DNA of 64,000 nucleotides, from assembly GCA_033725935.1 (NCBI GenBank), contig MU867113.1:124001-188000 (forward strand), read 5' to 3'. Shown piece after piece: positions 43,596 to 54,207 of this stretch; position 1 is the first letter of the stretch, and the number at the start of each line of letters is the position of its first letter. The notes under the pieces are model-generated. The model saw only the letters and a list, made by a program, of their open reading frames with translations. It did not search any database and had not been told where the DNA came from. A program made the position numbers and the translations under genes. The DNA comes from Cladorrhinum sp. PSN259 (lineage: Eukaryota; Ascomycota; Sordariomycetes; Sordariales; Podosporaceae).

Positions 43596-45476
43596 ATGAC
43601 AATGGCAACATCCCCGGCAACATTCACCTTCCCCGACAGGACAAAAGTCGAACCCCTCCAGGAAGGACCAGAACTGAACAATCGCATCGAATCCCTGGTT
43701 GCACAATGGCAAGAATGCATCAAAGAACTGCAAAGACTCGAACAGGCAGCCGATGATGCAGCGCGCCCAATTCGAGGCCTGCACGCAATGCTCAAAGTAC
43801 AGCAGCGCGCATTGGAAAAAGTACTCCAAAAACAGGATGCATCGTCTCCGGCCACCATCTCACCTGCGCAGTACATGGGCATCAGGAGTTGCTGTTGGGA
43901 CGACAAGTGGTCTGTGGTCAAGAAGTGCCGGGGTCTCATCGCCATTAACAAGGAGTTCCCTCGAAGTCCTCGCATGCCTGTGCCCCAAGGAAGTGGATGG
44001 TTGGCTTTCAAGGACCTGCCTTTCCAGGAGAAAACAGTATCGGTCGACGCAGTGGTGAACAGTGGCGCAACATGGATCAAATTCCTGTCAATATCACCAA
44101 GGACATTGGAGTACCAGGTCATGGCTGAGGGCTATGAGAGCGAGTTCGACTCGGAGGAAGAAGAGGCGGCGGCGGATGAAGGTCAGGGAGAAAAGGGAGG
44201 GGATGGGTTGCGACACACGGAATTTGCAGACACTGTCAGCAAAATCATTTTGGCAGCACGATGGAATCATTGCCACCACCTGCACTTGATCCTGCCTGGC
44301 CTGCAGGAGGGAAAGTCGGAAGTGGTTGATAGGGTACTCGCGTATCTTCGCGACAAAATCGGAGGCGACGATGTCAAGGTAGAGGTTACCTGCGCCGGTA
44401 GCCCTTTCCTCATTGACGCGCCCCCACCGGTTGATACGGCAATCGACGCGCTGATCCATGATCGGGATGTTCTCGTGGCCGATGACTGTGGCCGTCTTAC
44501 AGAGACCGTCAATGTTGATCCAAGTGCCCTTGTCGCTTTGGTTACCGACCTTCATCACGGAGTCATCCCTCTGCAACCCGTCGCCCAACAGGAGATCATC
44601 ACAAAATCGGTGCTCGACCACGAAACCGATAACAATGAGCTTGTGTCCCGACAAGACATCCTCGCTACCGTTTTGTATCCCGCACTGCGAGGCCGGAAGC
44701 TGGTTTGCACTCAGTTTGCCGCCCACTACTTTCGAAAGTTGATTGATGCAATCTCGACACACTCTGAGGAAGTGCGCGCATCGCTTATTCTACCGTCCTC
44801 GGAATCGACAGAACCCCTTTCCGAGAACGAGATCCGCGAAAAACTTCAGCAATGGTCCACCATTCCCGTTCCCAGCGATCTTCACCTTCCCGTGAAAATC
44901 GTCGATGATATTGATCTTCCGGACGTCGAGCCACTAATCGCATCCGGCAAGCTTCCACCCATGGCCCTCGGTGTAGCGCGCGATCTCTCCCGTTTGAACC
45001 GTTCCGTATATCTCTACGGTTGGGCCAACCGCATCACAACCATAACCGGGCATCGCGGTATCGAGCGCCAAGTGCGCCTCTCGATTGCTAGCAATTGGAC
45101 AAGAGACACTGATGCATCTCTCAAGGGAAAATATCCAGACGAATCACCTCCGGACATATGGCATCGTCACCTCGGAGGATATCTCATTCACCGAGACAAA
45201 CCAAAGGACTGGAGGGACATGATTCCGACAGGAGAGGAAATCCCCAAACAAGTTATTCGCTGGACCAATCCTTGGACCACGTGGGGCAGAGGTATTAGTA
45301 CGTATGGATTGCCCGATACAAAGACTTGGGAAGGTGTTGGACATGCGGATAAGAAGAGCTTTGGCAGGAAGATGACCGGAAGGGAGGCCAAAGGGGAAAG
45401 GTTGAGGAATGGAAATGGGAAGCTTCTGGTGCCCGAGGTCCCAGCTGAGGTTGAGGAGGAGGAAGAGCAGTCGTGA
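43596..45476 (+). CDS. DUF1308 (UPF0415, C7orf25-type) protein
   Basis: Single exon, 626 aa, from ATG 43596 (TCAAAATGAC context). The N-terminal 90 residues are probably helical. The central TWIKFLSISPRTLEYQVMAE belongs to the region before DUF1308 in human C7orf25-like proteins. An acidic run (FDSEEEEAAADEG) follows. DUF1308 itself begins near NVDPSALVALVTDLHHG and includes FAAHYFRKLIDAIST. PIN-like nuclease relatedness has been suggested for such domains; I cannot show catalytic residues. The C-terminal part (about 480-600, with SVYLYGWANRITTITGHRGI and many Trp) is fungal-specific as far as I can tell, and the end is Glu-rich. Probably cytosolic or nuclear. Function unknown. Confidence 0.8.
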   Translation: MTMATSPATFTFPDRTKVEPLQEGPELNNRIESLVAQWQECIKELQRLEQAADDAARPIRGLHAMLKVQQRALEKVLQKQDASSPATISPAQYMGIRSCCWDDKWSVVKKCRGLIAINKEFPRSPRMPVPQGSGWLAFKDLPFQEKTVSVDAVVNSGATWIKFLSISPRTLEYQVMAEGYESEFDSEEEEAAADEGQGEKGGDGLRHTEFADTVSKIILAARWNHCHHLHLILPGLQEGKSEVVDRVLAYLRDKIGGDDVKVEVTCAGSPFLIDAPPPVDTAIDALIHDRDVLVADDCGRLTETVNVDPSALVALVTDLHHGVIPLQPVAQQEIITKSVLDHETDNNELVSRQDILATVLYPALRGRKLVCTQFAAHYFRKLIDAISTHSEEVRASLILPSSESTEPLSENEIREKLQQWSTIPVPSDLHLPVKIVDDIDLPDVEPLIASGKLPPMALGVARDLSRLNRSVYLYGWANRITTITGHRGIERQVRLSIASNWTRDTDASLKGKYPDESPPDIWHRHLGGYLIHRDKPKDWRDMIPTGEEIPKQVIRWTNPWTTWGRGISTYGLPDTKTWEGVGHADKKSFGRKMTGREAKGERLRNGNGKLLVPEVPAEVEEEEEQS

Positions 45477-46277
45477 TGGAAAAGCTACGCTAGTGCAAAG
45501 CACGTGGTGATAATGCAATGTGGACGCTGAAAACTCGGTGTGTCACTTTGTGATCTCCGGGAATCGCAACATCGTAATGGACCATCGACAATCGCCAATT
45601 CTTTTTGTTTTGCATCTTTTCCTCTTTTAGAATTTTAGACGTGTTTTTACCCCTGACTAAACCAGGGATCCATCCCCCTATTTACTACCCGGCGGCCCGG
45701 ATCTTAACCATCGTCTTGGCATATTTACTTTGGCGAACTATCGCGGCCTTGGCAATCGGAATCGACATGGAGTTGTCAGCTCTGGACTCCCAAATTAACG
45801 GTCGTGCACAACCACACCACATCGTCTTTCCATCGTGTAATGCTCCATTTGCTCCACCATTGCCGAGATGCGGGATCCGCATCTGTTCACCCACCGCCCA
45901 ATCTTGCGGGACGGCGTAGCCAGTCAGAGGCGTCGGCGTCGGTGGCGCCGCACCCCTGCCCCCAGTCATCAATTCAAGCAATCAACAAAATAACCCCTGG
46001 AAATGAGTGTCCCCATCAGATCACGATATTGGTAATAACACGAAACCACAAAGAGAACAAATCTCCACGGCTAAACCAGAGACCCCCTTTTGTTGAAATA
46101 CTACTTTTACCTTCGCCATTTCACTTCTTTCCCTTCCCTTCCTCTCTCTTTCTTTCTTCAGCTGCGCATTCGTTTCAAACTCCAGCCCAACTCTCTCTCT
46201 TCCTTCCAACTCCTGTTCTTTTTTGAACAAACTCACATTCTTTTAATCAACCTTTACCCACACAAAACACAAACAAA
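45477..46277. other. Intergenic with pyrimidine-rich leader
   Basis: About 0.8 kb. The last 160 bases before 46278 are C/T-rich (for example 46121-46157), as in promoters and leaders of strongly expressed fungal genes. TTTCTTTCTTCAG at 46149-46161 could be a 5'-UTR intron acceptor. Confidence 0.55.
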
Positions 46278-46748
46278 ATGGCCGACACCCAGCCCAAGGT
46301 CGACTCCGCCGTCGAGTCCGCTGTTGACGCCCCATCAGTCGACCAGACCCAGAAGGAGGCCAAGTCTGTCACCATTGACGACCCCAAGTCCGAGGAGGCT
46401 GCCCCTGCTACCGACGCCGCCGAGGACTCGACCGACAAGCCCGCAGAGGAGGAGAAGCCCAAGAAGGCGAGCCCCCTCAAGAAGATCAGCGCCTCTCTCA
46501 AGGGTCTCTTCAAGTGCCTTCCCGGCCGCAGGGAAGCCGCCCCCAAGAAGGACGAGGATGCCGCCGCCGAGGGCAAGGATGTCGACGAGGACTCAGTAAA
46601 GGAGACCGGTGTCGATATCAGCAAGGAGGAGGAGAGCAGCGGAATTCCCAAGCCCGAGCTTCCGGCTGTTACTGAGGAGAAGAAGGAGCACGAGGGTGTC
46701 GCTTCTACCTTGACGACTACTATCACTGCCAACACCCCTGCGAACTAA
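46278..46748 (+). CDS. Small acidic, probably disordered protein
   Basis: Single exon, 156 aa, ATG in an ACAAAATGGC context. Codon use is strongly biased (GCC, AAG, GAG, GTC), which points to high expression. Rich in Glu, Ala, Lys, Asp and Ser; almost no aromatic residues. One basic segment stands out at about residues 61-85 (KKASPLKKISASLKGLFKCL), which could form an amphipathic membrane-binding helix between acidic tails; it holds the only Cys. No signal peptide. I recognise no family. Other possibilities are a stress-related hydrophilin-like protein. Confidence 0.7.
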   Translation: MADTQPKVDSAVESAVDAPSVDQTQKEAKSVTIDDPKSEEAAPATDAAEDSTDKPAEEEKPKKASPLKKISASLKGLFKCLPGRREAAPKKDEDAAAEGKDVDEDSVKETGVDISKEEESSGIPKPELPAVTEEKKEHEGVASTLTTTITANTPAN

Positions 46749-47762
46749 GAAGATGTTGAGATATCAGATGGGGATGGAATGTGGGGAGAGGTATGGCAAT
46801 TTCCCGTTTTATTTATAATGAGATGAAAGTAAATAACTAACTTGTTCATTTTCAGATTGCTTTTTCTTGTTTGTAGGCAGAAAGGCGTTGATGATACCCG
46901 GGTCGTGATGCAGTCAGTCAGTGAGTAGCGTGCGGAAGTATGTAGTAGGAGGGGGTTGACAGGGAGGAAAGAGGGGAGAAGGAGAGGGAGAGAGGAAATC
47001 TGTGCTGGCGATATTTTGCTTGGCCATCACCACACTTGATAGTTTTGGTGTCGTCCGAGTAGTGTTTATTTGTGTTGTACCAGTTTTTGTAATATTAATT
47101 CAAGGAAGAAATGTCAAGGACGTCAGCATTTTGTTTTGTTACTACCACAGCACACAGCTGTTGAGAACCTATTGTCTCTGAAGGTTTTTCCCTAATACCG
47201 TACATAGCTTTACCCAATCATTGGGAGGGTGGAGTTTATTTTTATTATATAATTGTATGTCCTTTAATGTTTGTCGGCGTATCCAGATATTCCCTACTGG
47301 TATCAAAATACCAAACAGCTCAACAATGACATGAAGGATTGAATATAAGTCGAGGCAGTGCTGAGATGTTTGACAAATATTGTCTAGTGATTTAATGAGA
47401 ACGGGGATTTTAAATATGAGATTTCAGTGTTTATGGTAGATTATTATATTGGAGTCTGTGTGTGGAAATATGAAGGAGGTTTTATTAATGATATTGTTTT
47501 CATCTGAAAACAACCCGGTGTACTAAACAAATCAGGTAGCTTGACAGTGAAACATCTTCATCCTACTAGTAGCTCTCCATGCAAGAGGCTAGAAAGACTG
47601 CAAAGGCTGGATGAAATGAAAAAAAAAAAAAAAAGCCTTCAAGCTAGAAATAACTGCAGATTAGTTGTACCGATCAGATGGATCAAAGAGAGTAGCAGCG
47701 CAACTTTGTTTGTGTATTTACAAACTAATTTGTTTTAAGCATGAAATTATATCAAGTTAAGA
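46749..47762. other. Convergent intergenic region
   Basis: About 1 kb of AT-rich DNA with an A-run near 47619-47634. No supportable gene. Confidence 0.6.
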
Positions 47763-49577
47763 TCAGACTCTACACCACGCCAGCTTCTCCACCACAGCCG
47801 TCTGGTCAGTTAATAGCCCTTCATCGCCGGCCTCCTTGGGCTTTTCGGCCGAGTAGCAAATTCTCACCACTTCCAGCAGTACATCTCCGCCCTGGTGCTT
47901 GAACGCCCTCAACATTTCTTCCCGCTCAAACAACTCGTTCAGACTAGGCAGCTCAATAACCTCGTTCGACGCCTCTGCTAGCGCCATGACATCTTCCAGG
48001 CCCGGTTTCAGGTAAGTCGAGAACACGTCCACCAGCGGTCGCCACATGATCAGCTCTACAATAACGCACGCCATGCCGTAGAGGTCGAATCTCTTTTGAT
48101 ACGTCTCCCTGCCTGCGCCCCTGGCGGATGGGTGTCTGTAGAGCTCCGCCTCGAGCTCCGTGTCGGGCAGCTGGGTGAATGCCTTTGCCGAGTCGGACGA
48201 GTCGGAGCGCGCGTACTCGTATCCGAAAATGTAGGGTTCCGAGGACAGGAAAAACCGGTCGGTCGAGCCTCGGGGCGCAAGGAAGATGATGTTTTCTGAT
48301 CGGAGGGATTTATGCAGCCACCCGGACGTGTGGAGCTGCAGCACCGTTTCCCCCAGGCAGCGAGCGAGTTCGAGGCGGCGTCTGAGGGAGACCATGGGCT
48401 GCGAGCGGATGAGCGCGCGGAGGGATTTGAAGTCGTAGTCTGTTTCGAAACTGGAGGAGGAGGAGGGGGGGTCGTCTTCTGAAATGGAGTCTGAGGGAGG
48501 ACGTGACTTGGAAGGCATGGAGTAGACTATCCCGTGCCGGCCTTCGGTTTGCAAGGGGTAGTACCCCAGACACGGCAACGAACGAAAAGAGTGGTCGGAG
48601 AGAGACATGAGGAAGACGGCCAGGCATTTTATTTGCTTGGTGTAGCGCTCCCACTGCGTGCTGGGGACGAGCTTCCACTGGATGAGGACTTGTTTCTGCT
48701 GGTAGGTGGCGAACTCGAGGTTGGACTGGAAGAGAGGGCTCGAGTTCCAGGGCCTTAGGGAGCGTTTGAGGATGGCGAGTTTGGGAAGAGTCAAACCGAC
48801 GGTTTCGCTGGCGAGCTTGGGGAGGATTTCGTCATCGCGCTTGTCGGCGCCGAGGACGAGACGGACTTGTTTGAGGTAGGCTGCTGCGTTGAGACCGATT
48901 TGCTCTGCTTTTCGTTGAGGAGAGCCGCTGTCGTCGAGGAAGTCCTTGATTTGGCCGGCTTCGGCAGTGGTGGTGGTGAGGGAGATGACTTCGCGCAGGA
49001 GCCTGCCGTAGGCGTCTCGTTCCAATTGGCGTTCCGAGCTGTCGAGGAGGAATTCCAGTTTACTGATGAGGGCGGAAATCTCACCGAGGAAGGCTTTGAG
49101 TTTGCCTCTGTCGCGGGCGGCCCATCTGATTCGTTTGATCGGGGAGTTGTGCTCCTGGATGATCTGCCCCGCTGTTGTTCTCAGGTTGGGTCTCAGTCGA
49201 GCTATGAGTCTGGCCACTCCTTGTTTTGGGGCTTCGGCGACTCGCGCTTCCTCGCTGGCCTGGACTTCTTCCTCTGTCACATCCAGGGAATACCGGCCGC
49301 GAAGCACGGTGGCCGAAGTCAGGAACGACTCCAGCTGCCTCAGAATTATGCCGGCCAATTGCCAGTTCAGTGTTTCCCGTTCATTATCACTGAGCAAACC
49401 TACTCTTTCAGCCCATGTCATGAGTCGGTATTTCTCGAATTCCAGCCCGGTCCGGAAGAGGTCGCCATCAGCTCCCATGTGCTGGGCGGTGCTAAAGAAC
49501 TCGATGGCGAGAACACATCCCCGGAATGCTTGGACGGCCGCTGAAGTAAACTGCAATGCTGCTGCTGCAAGCTCCAT
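47763..49577 (-). CDS. HeLo-domain protein with degenerate kinase domain
   Basis: Single exon, 604 aa. Residues about 8-215 fit a HeLo (HET-s/LopB N-terminal) helical domain: hydrophobic start, FEKYRLMTWAERVGLL at 47-62 (the KLxxxxxRLxxWxxxVGL signature), and the usual long helices to about 215. HeLo domains of fungal HET-S/HELLP proteins insert in membranes and kill the cell. Residues about 290-600 look like a protein-kinase fold with a broken active site: the HRD motif is HKS (422-424) followed by ENII, DFG is replaced by IFG (450-452), and RFDLYGMACVIVEL at 496-509 matches the alphaF region. It is therefore probably a pseudokinase. The order killer-helix domain then pseudokinase is that of animal MLKL. 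Divergent from a kinase-ankyrin gene 0.6 kb away. Function inferred. Confidence 0.75.
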   Translation of the reverse strand: MELAAAALQFTSAAVQAFRGCVLAIEFFSTAQHMGADGDLFRTGLEFEKYRLMTWAERVGLLSDNERETLNWQLAGIILRQLESFLTSATVLRGRYSLDVTEEEVQASEEARVAEAPKQGVARLIARLRPNLRTTAGQIIQEHNSPIKRIRWAARDRGKLKAFLGEISALISKLEFLLDSSERQLERDAYGRLLREVISLTTTTAEAGQIKDFLDDSGSPQRKAEQIGLNAAAYLKQVRLVLGADKRDDEILPKLASETVGLTLPKLAILKRSLRPWNSSPLFQSNLEFATYQQKQVLIQWKLVPSTQWERYTKQIKCLAVFLMSLSDHSFRSLPCLGYYPLQTEGRHGIVYSMPSKSRPPSDSISEDDPPSSSSSFETDYDFKSLRALIRSQPMVSLRRRLELARCLGETVLQLHTSGWLHKSLRSENIIFLAPRGSTDRFFLSSEPYIFGYEYARSDSSDSAKAFTQLPDTELEAELYRHPSARGAGRETYQKRFDLYGMACVIVELIMWRPLVDVFSTYLKPGLEDVMALAEASNEVIELPSLNELFEREEMLRAFKHQGGDVLLEVVRICYSAEKPKEAGDEGLLTDQTAVVEKLAWCRV

Positions 49578-50185
49578 GCTGTATGCTGTGAATGTGTCTT
49601 TCTATACCAGAAGAAGAGTTTCTTCTTGGGCGAAGGAGGTTGAAGTAAGGCTCGAACCGTGGACCCCTGTCTCCTCGGTTGGAACCTGGCCCGTCTCACT
49701 GCGGTAATGGCGCAGCTCCCTAGCCCCCACAAGCTGCACCACTTGGGTTCCTTGGCCTTCCAAGACTTGAGGGGTTTGCTCTTGGTATTCGTCTGGGAAA
49801 TCTATCAAAGGAACTGCCTATCAAGGCCGTATTATAGGTAGTGTAACCTCCAGGCTCTGTGAGTAAATATTGCACGCATTTTTTAATTACGACAAAAAGT
49901 ATTGTGGCAATTAGGTGCCATTTGCGCCTCAACACCATCCTCGAGGTCGATGCGGGGCTGCGATGGTGGTATTCTTGATGGTGATAGGCTAGAACCCCAC
50001 TTCAACATGCAGTTGGGGAGCCGTCGTGCAGCTCTAGCGCGTGCTTTGTGTGGCATTGTTTTTGGAATCTTGTCAGCTGCGGGGGAAGGCAGGAACTCTG
50101 GAGACGTCAACTGAAGGCCAATCAATGATCACTTGTGTACTGCCTGCCATCAACCCGGGCAACCACACTCTTCCACGCTTTCAGA
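49578..50185. other. Divergent intergenic region, HeLo / kinase-ankyrin pair
   Basis: About 0.6 kb between two divergent starts. It contains the tRNA-like element listed next. A 5'-UTR acceptor (TTTCAG) ends at 50184, just before the ATG at 50186. Confidence 0.5.
49640..49755 (-). mobile_element. tRNA-like / possible SINE fragment
   Basis: On the minus strand, A-box-like GTGGTGCAGCTTGTGGG (near 49727-49743) precedes a B-box-like GGTTCGAGCC (near 49653-49662) by about 75 nt. There is no complete cloverleaf. It resembles the element near 39.9 kb in having both boxes at excess spacing. Tentative. Confidence 0.3.
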
Positions 50186-53100
50186 ATGATTGTGAGAAGT
50201 TTATTTGGAAAATCACGTCCCGAGCCACAACAACAGTTTCTATCCATCGGGGAGATCCAAGTCAACCTTCACAAACTATGCATGCCACCAAACCCTGGAA
50301 TGTCGGCCTCGGGCCGCAGGATATCAGAGAAACACGTCCAAAGCATCCAGGTCTATCTCCAGGTTTTGGACAGTCGGGCCAACCGTTACGATGACCACCA
50401 ATGGACTCTGAGACCGCGACTCTATGCAATCCTCCACAGGATTGGTGCGACATCCCTGTTGGATGAGTTCATAAGTCAAAACATTACCGACTTTCACCTT
50501 CCTTTCAATCAGCAGACATTGCCATCTTCGGTCAAGGAGAAGGCCGGCGAAGTCACATGTCATGCACTTTTCTCGGTCCAGGATTACTATCTGACCGATG
50601 CAAAAGATATCGAGTCGGAAAAGTCAAAACACTTGACCCTCTCCGTGAGCGGAGACACGTATTTTGTTCCCGAACGACCTTTAGGGCACGGTGGCCATGG
50701 AGGCGTGGATCTCGTCTTCAGCCGACTTAGCACCGAGAGATTCGCCCGGAAAAGAGTCCTGCGTGCTCGAGGCTCTGAACAATCACAGCACTACTTGATA
50801 CAAGAATTGCGCGAACTTCGAACAATCCACCATCGACACTGCGTACAGATCATTGGCAGCTACACTGACACCGAGTACATCGCATACTTGATGAAGCCTG
50901 TTGCTGAGATTACATTGGCGGAATTTCTGAGTGGCTCTCAACCTCTCGCTAATCATCACAAACTCATCCTCCGTCGCCTCTATGGCTGCTTGGCCGGCGC
51001 CATGAACTATTTGTACGCCAACAAGGTGCGCCACAGGGACCTTACAGCTCGGAATATTCTTCTCGACTCTGCCGGAGAAGTCTACATCAGCGACTTTGGC
51101 TCCTCGTACAACTGGTCATCAAAGCCAACAAGCAGGACGAAACATCGGAACGTCCCCACCAGCCCAGATTACATGGCTCCCGAGCTGATGAAGGGAGAAG
51201 AGCATGGCACAAAGAGTGATATGTGGTCTCTGGGCATTGTCTTTCTTGAAATGACAACAAAACTCTTGAACATTGGACCCTCCGAGATGAGGTCCAGGGT
51301 TCAAAATCATGCGAAGCAGACAAATGCCCAGCCATTCCCTTGCGCAAACCTTCCCGCTGTGTACGCTTGGATTCAGAGGCTGGGAACTAGAGCAAATGCG
51401 CAGTTTGATCACGACAAGGAGCCGTTGAGCTGGACTCGGGAACTGTTGCACGAGGAACATCAACACCGACCTACACCTCCGCAACTCATCAAGAATATTA
51501 TGGAGTCGCCATCATTTGGCGTCTTTTGTTGCTTTCGATGCCAGCATGACTTTCACGGCGAATCATTTGCATACGGTTCGTCTGCACCTCGTCGCCAAGA
51601 CTCGGACTCAAAACAGGATTCCAAACAAACGCGAGAAGCGGTTGAGGCGCTATTCGAGACGGAACCCAACTTCAACCGACACCTTGGAGGGGATTCATCG
51701 GCAAGCTCCAACTCAATCAATCGATGGCTTGAGGATTCGAAGCTTTCACTTCCTCCACTGGACATGGCTACCGCATTATCTGCTGAAGCATTCGGACAGA
51801 CCTGGGATGTGGATGCAACTACGCCCCCTCAGTCTGTACAAGCCGAACAGTTTCTCAGCACCATTTATGAACAAGAGGTTTACGACTCTTTGTATCTTGC
51901 GCCAACTCAAACAACCCCTAAAGTGTTGGGCAGAACCTTGATGTCTGAAATTTCCACTCTTGACTCTCCAACCGACATGGAAGCAGCAGGAGGAATGGGA
52001 GAGAGTTTTCCTTGCCCCCAAAGTCCGGAGAGTGGAAATGGTGAGCCAAAACACAAAACAACAAATGTCAAAAAGAGATCCTTGCAAGACTCTGGGCTGG
52101 GATTCCTGGAATATGAGAGCCAGTCATCAGACGACGAGAGACCCCTACAGCCCTTTGAGGAGATATCAGACAAGTCTTCGGTTGCATCCAGTCAGGAGGA
52201 TGACTTGCTATCGCGAGTTACCAAAGACCCTCTGATAGGGTCTCTGTTGGAGAAAGATGGCCTGACAGCTGGGAGAAGAACAAGCGGTAGCGGGGAGTTT
52301 CTCTTTCAGGAGGAGGAGGACAAATCTGAAGATGAGAATCCTTGGAATGAAGCATCTGACCGGTCAAACTCTGACAAGGAATGTCCAACGGCCGACAACG
52401 ACGGGCCTCCAATATTCAAACCTGTCACTGTTGAGAATGCGTCAGAGCCGGAAGAAGTGGGAGAGGAAGGGCTCATTCTATCCCCAACACTGCTGAGCCC
52501 TTTTTCTCCAAGCGACGCGAAAATTATACCAACAGAAACTAAAACAAACATCCCTTCCCAAGAACCAAAGACGACAACGAAGCACCAACCGAAGGAGTCA
52601 AAAAATGGCAGCACTGCTGCTTCAAAAGGAAAAAACGCGCAAAATCCAAAAACACCGGGATCTGGTTTCGTTCCAGCAGCCGAAATCCCACAGATTATCA
52701 TCGACGACACCACCAAACCCACCCAGCAGACTCCGACTGACCCTCCACGCACACCTATCACGCCCCGGAAACGAGACCCGCTTGTCCCTCTCGACGTCCG
52801 CAAATTAATGAACAACACGTGGGAAATGGCCTCAACAGCACCCACATCCGTCATGTCAGAGGAGGGCCGCGCCAAGCTCAGCAAGATCCTCTTCCTCAGC
52901 CACACCGACGCGCAGATTGAAGGCGTCCTCGGCTACCACAGCCAAAAAGGTTCCGCCGCCGCAGTCAAAGCCATCCTCTCCAAGTTCACCTCCCCTTCGA
53001 AACCCCTCAAACGAAAACAGTTCTTTCTACCCTTGACCTACGCCGTCAAGGGTGCTTCATCCCGCCACAACAAGTGCGTCCGGGAACTACTCGCCGCGGG

Positions 53101-54052
53101 CGTAAACCCCAACCACCGCAACAAATCAGGCCTCACCCCTTTGCACATCGCCCTCATGCACCCCAGCTTCAAGGGATACACCAACCTCGTCTGGCTGCTC
53201 CTCTCCAACACGCCCAAAGCCGACCCGAATGCGCCAGACAAGCAGGGGGAACTGCCGCTCTCCAAGCTCTTCATCGGTCCCGATAGCTCCCCTCTGGACC
53301 CGCACAAACGCGGAGCGCTCATAATGTTGCTCAAGGAGGGTGCCAAAGCGAACTACACCCTCCCGGGGACGGGAAACACGCCCTTGCACCTCGCCGTTCG
53401 GCGCAAAGACCCAACGGTGGTGGCTATGCTGCTTCACATGGGCGCGCAGGTGAACAGGCTCAACTCGTCAGGTACCTCCGCGCTTCACGTGACGGCCAAC
53501 CAGTTTCATCCCGGCGATTTGTCGGCGCAGCACGCCGAAGTGCTCGATCACCTGCTTTCGAGCGGAGCGGACGTGAACGCGACGGCTGGAGCGATGAAGC
53601 GCACGGCGTTACACTGGGCCGTTTTGGCGGGGTGCGCGCAAGCCGTTGTTCGATTGCTGGAAGCGGGTGCGGACCCGGCAAAAAAGGACGGGGAGGGGAA
53701 AGATGCGCTCAAGATGGCTGTTGAGTACGCTGACAATAGGTTGCTTCCTTTGAAGGGGAATAGAAACCTAAAAAAGGAGGATCATTACATGTTGGCTGAT
53801 CATGTCGAGATTATGTTGGGACTCGTGAGCGCTTTGAAGAGTAAGGGGAGGGCAAGCTGTGAGGGTTTGCCGGATTCTTGGAGGGTAGAAGAGGGGGAAT
53901 GTGCGGTTGAGACTGCCATAAGGATCAAGGGAGAAGATGGTGGTAAGATGTTTGCCGAGTTGGTGAAGTTGGGGATGAACACGGCCAAGGTTTACTGCTA
54001 TCGGAACGGGATGACGGTGTTGAAGCCGGCGGTCTATCCGGCTCCGGTCTAA
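50186..54052 (+). CDS. Protein kinase with C-terminal ankyrin repeats
   Basis: Single long exon, 1288 aa from ATG 50186; the frame is open 51 bp further upstream but without another ATG. An N-terminal region (TLRPRLYAILHRIGATSLLD and the following FISQNITDFHLPF) of the kind found before kinase domains in many filamentous fungi is followed by a complete kinase domain at about 160-440. Kinase motifs are glycine loop GHGGHGGV (167-174), FARKRVL with Lys near 189, HRDLTARN (283-290), DFG (303-305) and APE (331-333); catalytic residues are intact. A Ser/Glu-rich, low-complexity linker spans about 450-860. At about 930-1180 five or six ankyrin repeats occur (SGLTPLHIAL, GNTPLHLAVRRKDP, SGTSALHV, KRTALHWAVLAGCAQAVVRL). 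Cytosolic Ser/Thr kinase, partner unknown. Its divergent neighbour carries a pseudokinase. Confidence 0.9.
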   Translation: MIVRSLFGKSRPEPQQQFLSIGEIQVNLHKLCMPPNPGMSASGRRISEKHVQSIQVYLQVLDSRANRYDDHQWTLRPRLYAILHRIGATSLLDEFISQNITDFHLPFNQQTLPSSVKEKAGEVTCHALFSVQDYYLTDAKDIESEKSKHLTLSVSGDTYFVPERPLGHGGHGGVDLVFSRLSTERFARKRVLRARGSEQSQHYLIQELRELRTIHHRHCVQIIGSYTDTEYIAYLMKPVAEITLAEFLSGSQPLANHHKLILRRLYGCLAGAMNYLYANKVRHRDLTARNILLDSAGEVYISDFGSSYNWSSKPTSRTKHRNVPTSPDYMAPELMKGEEHGTKSDMWSLGIVFLEMTTKLLNIGPSEMRSRVQNHAKQTNAQPFPCANLPAVYAWIQRLGTRANAQFDHDKEPLSWTRELLHEEHQHRPTPPQLIKNIMESPSFGVFCCFRCQHDFHGESFAYGSSAPRRQDSDSKQDSKQTREAVEALFETEPNFNRHLGGDSSASSNSINRWLEDSKLSLPPLDMATALSAEAFGQTWDVDATTPPQSVQAEQFLSTIYEQEVYDSLYLAPTQTTPKVLGRTLMSEISTLDSPTDMEAAGGMGESFPCPQSPESGNGEPKHKTTNVKKRSLQDSGLGFLEYESQSSDDERPLQPFEEISDKSSVASSQEDDLLSRVTKDPLIGSLLEKDGLTAGRRTSGSGEFLFQEEEDKSEDENPWNEASDRSNSDKECPTADNDGPPIFKPVTVENASEPEEVGEEGLILSPTLLSPFSPSDAKIIPTETKTNIPSQEPKTTTKHQPKESKNGSTAASKGKNAQNPKTPGSGFVPAAEIPQIIIDDTTKPTQQTPTDPPRTPITPRKRDPLVPLDVRKLMNNTWEMASTAPTSVMSEEGRAKLSKILFLSHTDAQIEGVLGYHSQKGSAAAVKAILSKFTSPSKPLKRKQFFLPLTYAVKGASSRHNKCVRELLAAGVNPNHRNKSGLTPLHIALMHPSFKGYTNLVWLLLSNTPKADPNAPDKQGELPLSKLFIGPDSSPLDPHKRGALIMLLKEGAKANYTLPGTGNTPLHLAVRRKDPTVVAMLLHMGAQVNRLNSSGTSALHVTANQFHPGDLSAQHAEVLDHLLSSGADVNATAGAMKRTALHWAVLAGCAQAVVRLLEAGADPAKKDGEGKDALKMAVEYADNRLLPLKGNRNLKKEDHYMLADHVEIMLGLVSALKSKGRASCEGLPDSWRVEEGECAVETAIRIKGEDGGKMFAELVKLGMNTAKVYCYRNGMTVLKPAVYPAPV

Positions 54053-54207
54053 TCCGTACCCTTTATCCATATCTAGCCTTGGCCCTGCGGGGCATCTTCC
54101 TTCTGTAATAATTTAACCAACTGATGCTTCAATTCCAATTCCAACAGACGGTTGAGAAGTTTACGAGTAGGGAGTGGAGTTAATAGGAAGGAGAGAGACA
54201 GTTTTTT

